Assembly: GCA_043101835.1 (NCBI GenBank)
Contig: JBICHM010000302.1
Span: 1-9,733 of the forward strand
Direction of reading: 5' to 3'
Length of the DNA: 9,733 nucleotides
Origin: JBICHM01 sp043101835
GTDB taxonomy: Bacteria; Planctomycetota; Phycisphaerae; Phycisphaerales; UBA1924
Shown in pieces: positions 7,113 through 9,733 of the stretch (its first letter is position 1; each line of letters begins with the position of its first letter). Under the pieces are notes generated by a model. The model was not told where the DNA came from. It did not search any database and saw only the letters and a list, made by a program, of their open reading frames with translations. A program made the position numbers and the translations under genes.

Positions 7113-8549
7113 TCACTCCGCGTCCCGGATCACCAGGACCTCATGCTCGCCCTCAGTCTCTGCGAGCTCAAGGCCGTACTGCTCGAGCGCTTTGCCCACG
7201 CCCTCGGCGCCGGCGCCGAACTCCCACTGCAGGGCGATCGCGTACGCGCCGTCGAGGTCGGTCTCGTCCACCACCGGTGTGCGCACGGCGTAGCGGAGGC
7301 CGGTGACCAGGTTCTCCATCGTGCCGTTCGTGAGTTCGAGGGTGGTGCCCATGTAGCGCATGCCGCCCTCGCCGGCGCCGGTGGGCGGGGCTTCGGCGCC
7401 GGGGATGCGCCGCAGCGCGAGCATCGGCATCCGCTTCGTAGTGCGTTCGGTCTCGACGCCGTACATCGCGCAGAGACGCTCGAGCAGCAGCGCACGGGAG
7501 GTCTCGAGCTTGCCGTCGGCCGGCACGATGTCGATGCGGATGTACTCGTCCTCGGGCAGTTCGGTCTCGAAGATGAGGTCGTCGGCCATGCCGCCGATGG
7601 CGGTGCTGAAGGCGACGGGGAGGCTGGCGCCGCCGGCGCGGATGACGCCGGTCTTCGGGCTGCGGTGCATCTGCCCGCTGACGATGCTGGTGCGCTCCAC
7701 GATCGTGCGCGGCGTCGTCGAGTCCTGCTCCTGCCCGACGCCGTTGTGGTTCCAGCTCATCCGCTGCGGGTCGGGGTGCGTGTCCTGGAGAACGATCGAC
7801 TCGCCGGCGAGCACGGCGCGGATTGCTTCGGGCGTGACGAGGTTCGGGTGCGTGAGCGCAGCGATGCGCCCTTCGCGATCGATGATCGCCACGCGCGGGA
7901 TGCCGTTGACCCAGAAGTTCTCGAAGGTGGAGCCGTCGGCGTCCCAGGCGAGCGCGCCGTTGAGGCCGTGCTCGGTCGCGAGCTTCTCGGCCTGGGCTTC
8001 GGTCTCGTTGCTGATCGTCAGGAAGACGACGGGCTCGCCGGCGAAGGCCTCGACGAGCTCGTTCATGTGCGGGATCGCCGCGATGCACGGGGCGCACCAG
8101 GTGGCGCTGAACTCGAGCACCGTCACCCTGCCGGCGAGGTCCTCCCAGGAGAGGTCCTTCGCGTCGGGCAGGTCGGGGTCGCCGTAGTAGCGATCGATCG
8201 ACAGCGCCGGCGCCGGGTCGCCGACGCGCGGCGGCGTCGCAGTGTCGTCGTCGACGGCCGAGCCGCCCTTCGGCGGTGCATCGGGCGCGATGCGCACGCC
8301 CGGGGCCGCGCCGGCGCCGCTGCCGGCGATCAGGGCCATCACCTGCTCGCGCTGCTCCGGGGTGAGGCTCGCCAGGTCGAGCTTCTCGCCCGGCCCGAGC
8401 CCGGTGATCTCCCGGATCTTCTCGAGGACCTCCGGCGACAGCGAGACGGACTGCCGGACGGCCGGCGTTTCGCCCTCCGGCGGCTCGGCGATCGCGAGCG
8501 GCGATGCGGCGATGGTCATCGAGAGCACAATGCACGGCAGTCGAAGCAT
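7113..8549 (-). CDS. Exported TlpA-like thioredoxin fused to a DUF3738 (TIGR03435) domain
   Basis: A 478-residue protein from ATG 8549. Residues 1-20 are a signal peptide with a likely cleavage after AIA, so it acts outside the cytoplasm. Residues 25-105 form a charged helical stretch and a Gly/Ala/Pro linker. A TlpA/redoxin domain follows (about 106-245), with the active site WCAPC (Cys152, Cys155) and the cis-proline region NGIPRVAII. The C-terminal part (about 255-478) matches the DUF3738/TIGR03435 pattern: LLLERLCAMYGVETERTTKRMPMLAL, GGMRYMG, and RTPVVDETDLDGAYAIALQWEF with the ending LELAETEGEHEVLVI. TlpA domains reduce or oxidise periplasmic disulfides; DUF3738 has no established function, so the substrate is unknown. 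The frame stays open upstream to 8951, but only ATG 8549 gives a signal peptide, and GGGGGA lies 6 bases before it. It stands alone, antiparallel to thrS and infC. Confidence 0.86.
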   Translation of the reverse strand: MLRLPCIVLSMTIAASPLAIAEPPEGETPAVRQSVSLSPEVLEKIREITGLGPGEKLDLASLTPEQREQVMALIAGSGAGAAPGVRIAPDAPPKGGSAVDDDTATPPRVGDPAPALSIDRYYGDPDLPDAKDLSWEDLAGRVTVLEFSATWCAPCIAAIPHMNELVEAFAGEPVVFLTISNETEAQAEKLATEHGLNGALAWDADGSTFENFWVNGIPRVAIIDREGRIAALTHPNLVTPEAIRAVLAGESIVLQDTHPDPQRMSWNHNGVGQEQDSTTPRTIVERTSIVSGQMHRSPKTGVIRAGGASLPVAFSTAIGGMADDLIFETELPEDEYIRIDIVPADGKLETSRALLLERLCAMYGVETERTTKRMPMLALRRIPGAEAPPTGAGEGGMRYMGTTLELTNGTMENLVTGLRYAVRTPVVDETDLDGAYAIALQWEFGAGAEGVGKALEQYGLELAETEGEHEVLVIRDAE

Positions 8550-8581
8550 GAGTGGTCCCCCAGAATGGCGATGCACGGCAG
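8530..8581. repeat. 11-base direct repeat at the start of the thioredoxin gene
   Basis: ATGCACGGCAG occurs at 8530-8540, inside the signal-peptide codons, and again at 8571-8581, upstream of the start. The neighbouring bases are also similar: on the minus strand both copies can be read as RLPCI. The offset is 41 bases, so the copies are in different frames. It looks like a small local duplication. Confidence 0.55.
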
Positions 8582-8828
8582 GCGCACGCTGACGACGCCC
8601 CTCCGCTCCGGACGCGCAATCCGGCGAGTTCCGGCGGCAATGCGCCGACTGCGTCCTTGCCAGCCCTCGCGGCGGCCGGCCACCGCCGCCTTGCCGGGGC
8701 TTTCCGCTTGCTCCCGGCCTTCGGGCGGGGTAGCGTCTCGGGAGTGGTTCGGCCGCCGCAGGTCCGCCCGTGACGGCGGCGGGGGTCGAATCAAGACGGG
8801 GTTCTGCCGCGTGATGACTGACAGCATT

Positions 8829-8873
8829 TCGGTCCGCGACGCAGACCGAGCGTGATGCTCGGTCCGAGACGCA
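8829..8873 (+). promoter_or_regulatory. Candidate infC leader switch: direct repeats with alternative hairpins
   Basis: Two near-identical 14-base direct repeats (8830-8843 and 8860-8873, one difference) flank GACCGAGC (8844-8851). That segment can pair upstream with TCGGTC (8829-8834, 6 pairs) or downstream with GCTCGGTC (8857-8864, a perfect 8-pair stem with loop GTGAT), but not both at once. This is the layout of an attenuator or ribosomal-protein-type leader. No T-tract follows. Function is inferred only from structure and from lying upstream of infC. Confidence 0.35.
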
Positions 8874-8983
8874 CAACGCAGCAGCCACCTCGGCTTCCCG
8901 AACGACCCGGAGACGGCGCCGGGCGCACCCGCGCCTGAGCCCATCGACCACCGCCTTCGCGACGCGTTCGCGCGGGCCCCTGC

Positions 8984-8989
8984 AAGGAG
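8984..8989 (+). promoter_or_regulatory. Ribosome binding site deciding the ATC start of infC
   Basis: AAGGAG is the strongest Shine-Dalgarno sequence on the plus strand here and lies 9 bases before ATC 8999. The in-frame CTG at 8993 is only 3 bases away, too close for normal initiation. The SD is flanked by two copies of CCCTGC (8978-8983 and 8991-8996). Confidence 0.7.
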
Positions 8990-8998
8990 ACCCTGCCC

Positions 8999-9715
8999 AT
9001 CGCCAGGAGACGCTACTTCCGAGACGCCGGCCCTGTTCGGCGCACGCGGATCAACGAGATGATCCGTCTTTCGCCCATCCGCCTGATCGACCAGAACAAC
9101 GAGCAGGTGGGGGTGGTGGAGACCGCCGAGGCGCAACGCATGGCGCGGGAGGCGGGCCTTGATCTCGTGGAGATCCAGGCCGACGCGCGCCCGCCCGTCT
9201 GCAAGATCATGGACTACGGGAAGTACAAGTACGACCTGTCCAAGAAGGAGCAGAAGAGCCGCGCCGCCTCCAAGGGCTCGGAAATGAAGGAAGTCCGTCT
9301 CGGGCGGTCGATGAAGATCGACCCCCATGATGTGCAGATCCGCGTCGATCAGGCGCGCAAGTTCCTCGTCGACGGCCACAAGGTGATGATCGTGCAGCGC
9401 TATCGTGGGCGCGAGATGATGCACAAGCGCCTGGGCGAGGAGCGTCTGCGCGAGATCGTGGACATGCTCAGCGATGTGTCCAAGGTCGAGGTGCCCCCGC
9501 GCACGAGCGGGCGTCAGGTGACGCTCATCCTCGCGCCGGATCGGGTGAAGATCGAGGCGATCAAGCGCAAGCAGGCGCGCGAGGCCGATCAGGCCAAGAA
9601 GGCAGCGGAAGCCGCGGCCCCGAAGCCCGACGAAGCCCCCGACGACGCGCCCGTTGAGGCCCCCGAGGCCGAGTCCCCCGCCGAGGCGGAGGCCTCCGCC
9701 TCGGAGAAGTCCTGA
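8999..9715 (+). CDS. infC: Translation initiation factor IF-3, rare ATC start codon
   Basis: IF-3 binds the 30S subunit, blocks premature 50S joining and checks start codon and initiator tRNA. The first ATG in frame (9059) is too late: the conserved IF-3 opening (RINEMIR, then PIRLIDQNNEQVGVV) already begins before it. Between the upstream in-frame TGA (8936) and 9059 there is no ATG, GTG or TTG. The only start fitting the SD is ATC 8999, giving 238 residues that begin IARRRYFRDAGPVRRTRINE. The N-domain (to about residue 85) includes DLVEIQADARPPVCKIMDYGKYKY; the C-domain follows, with KEVRLGRSMKIDPHD and VMIVQRYRGREM. A 48-residue Ala/Pro/Glu-rich tail (191-238) is extra to the usual length of about 180. 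Downstream rpmI and rplT, its usual partners, would lie outside the window. Confidence 0.93.
   Translation: MARRRYFRDAGPVRRTRINEMIRLSPIRLIDQNNEQVGVVETAEAQRMAREAGLDLVEIQADARPPVCKIMDYGKYKYDLSKKEQKSRAASKGSEMKEVRLGRSMKIDPHDVQIRVDQARKFLVDGHKVMIVQRYRGREMMHKRLGEERLREIVDMLSDVSKVEVPPRTSGRQVTLILAPDRVKIEAIKRKQAREADQAKKAAEAAAPKPDEAPDDAPVEAPEAESPAEAEASASEKS
9681..9704. repeat. Perfect 24-base palindrome at the 3' end of infC
   Basis: The half-site CCGAGGCGGAGG is followed immediately by its exact reverse complement. It lies inside the codons of the acidic IF-3 tail, 8 bases before the stop codon. In RNA it could fold into a 10-pair hairpin with a 4-base loop. It may affect read-through to downstream genes or simply reflect Ala/Glu/Ser codon repeats. 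Confidence 0.6.
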
Positions 9716-9733
9716 GTCTGACACTTGCCCCGG

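Larger units (their letters stand above)
8550..8998. other. 449-base divergent intergenic region and infC leader
   Basis: No convincing gene is seen; the open frames here are low-complexity Arg/Pro/Ala readings. The left part should hold the start signals of the thioredoxin gene. It contains a strong GC hairpin (GCGGCGG/CCGCCGC, 8669-8689). A TAGCGT at 8731-8736 is -10-like but has no clear -35. The right part is a probable long untranslated leader of infC, with the repeat-hairpin element at 8829-8873, a short hairpin (CGCGA/TCGCG, 8958-8972) and the infC ribosome binding site. An in-frame TGA at 8936 closes the infC frame upstream. Confidence 0.6.

Noticed and set aside
3741..7362. The same GGMRY(V/M)G string near the C-termini of the lipoprotein and the DUF3738 protein
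   Set aside because: The surrounding residues do not align, and the match is short; most likely coincidence.
8780..8800. GGGTCGAATC, resembling a tRNA T-arm
   Set aside because: It lacks the conserved GTTC and there are no matching acceptor, D or anticodon stems around it.
8516..9724. A 402-codon minus-strand open frame opposite infC
   Set aside because: It is antisense to a secure infC and ends inside the thioredoxin signal peptide in a different frame; composition is that of a shadow frame.

Overview
The window is about 9.7 kb of very GC-rich bacterial chromosome (third codon positions nearly all G or C). It is a housekeeping region, not an obvious mobile or defence island: no transposase, integrase, tRNA, rRNA or CRISPR array is visible. 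The gene content suggests a planctomycete-like bacterium, perhaps from the Phycisphaerae side. The clues are a secreted thioredoxin fused to a DUF3738 domain, split classical operons, few Shine-Dalgarno sequences and an Ala/Pro/Glu tail on IF3. This placement is an inference from style and domain content, not from a marker gene.

Left block (1-2820, mostly + strand): a truncated minus-strand reading frame at the edge, then pyrH (UMP kinase), uppS (undecaprenyl diphosphate synthase) and cdsA (phosphatidate cytidylyltransferase). This is the remnant of the common tsf-pyrH-frr-uppS-cdsA order, here without frr. UppS and CdsA supply the lipid carrier for peptidoglycan and CDP-diacylglycerol for phospholipids; PyrH supplies UDP for pyrimidine nucleotides.

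Middle block (2821-4963): a coiled-coil/zinc-ribbon protein of the COG1579 (CdsZ-like) family reads rightward from its own promoter-like sequence. It converges on a minus-strand pair, nrdR (repressor of ribonucleotide reductase genes) and a lipoprotein with an LPP20-like C-terminal domain, whose stop and start codons overlap as ATGA. nrdR is divergent from thrS across a 207-base intergenic region.

Right block (4964-9733): thrS (threonyl-tRNA synthetase) ends at an unusual nested bidirectional terminator facing a minus-strand gene for an exported TlpA-like thioredoxin fused to DUF3738. That gene sits between thrS and infC, which are neighbours in many bacteria. A long leader with mutually exclusive hairpins precedes infC, which starts with a rare ATC codon behind a strong ribosome binding site. 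infC ends in a perfect 24-base palindrome just before the stop and the window edge.

The points most worth a second look are the ATC start and leader of infC, the thioredoxin-DUF3738 fusion, the nested terminator, and the nrdR-lipoprotein coupling. I found no convincing new multi-gene system.
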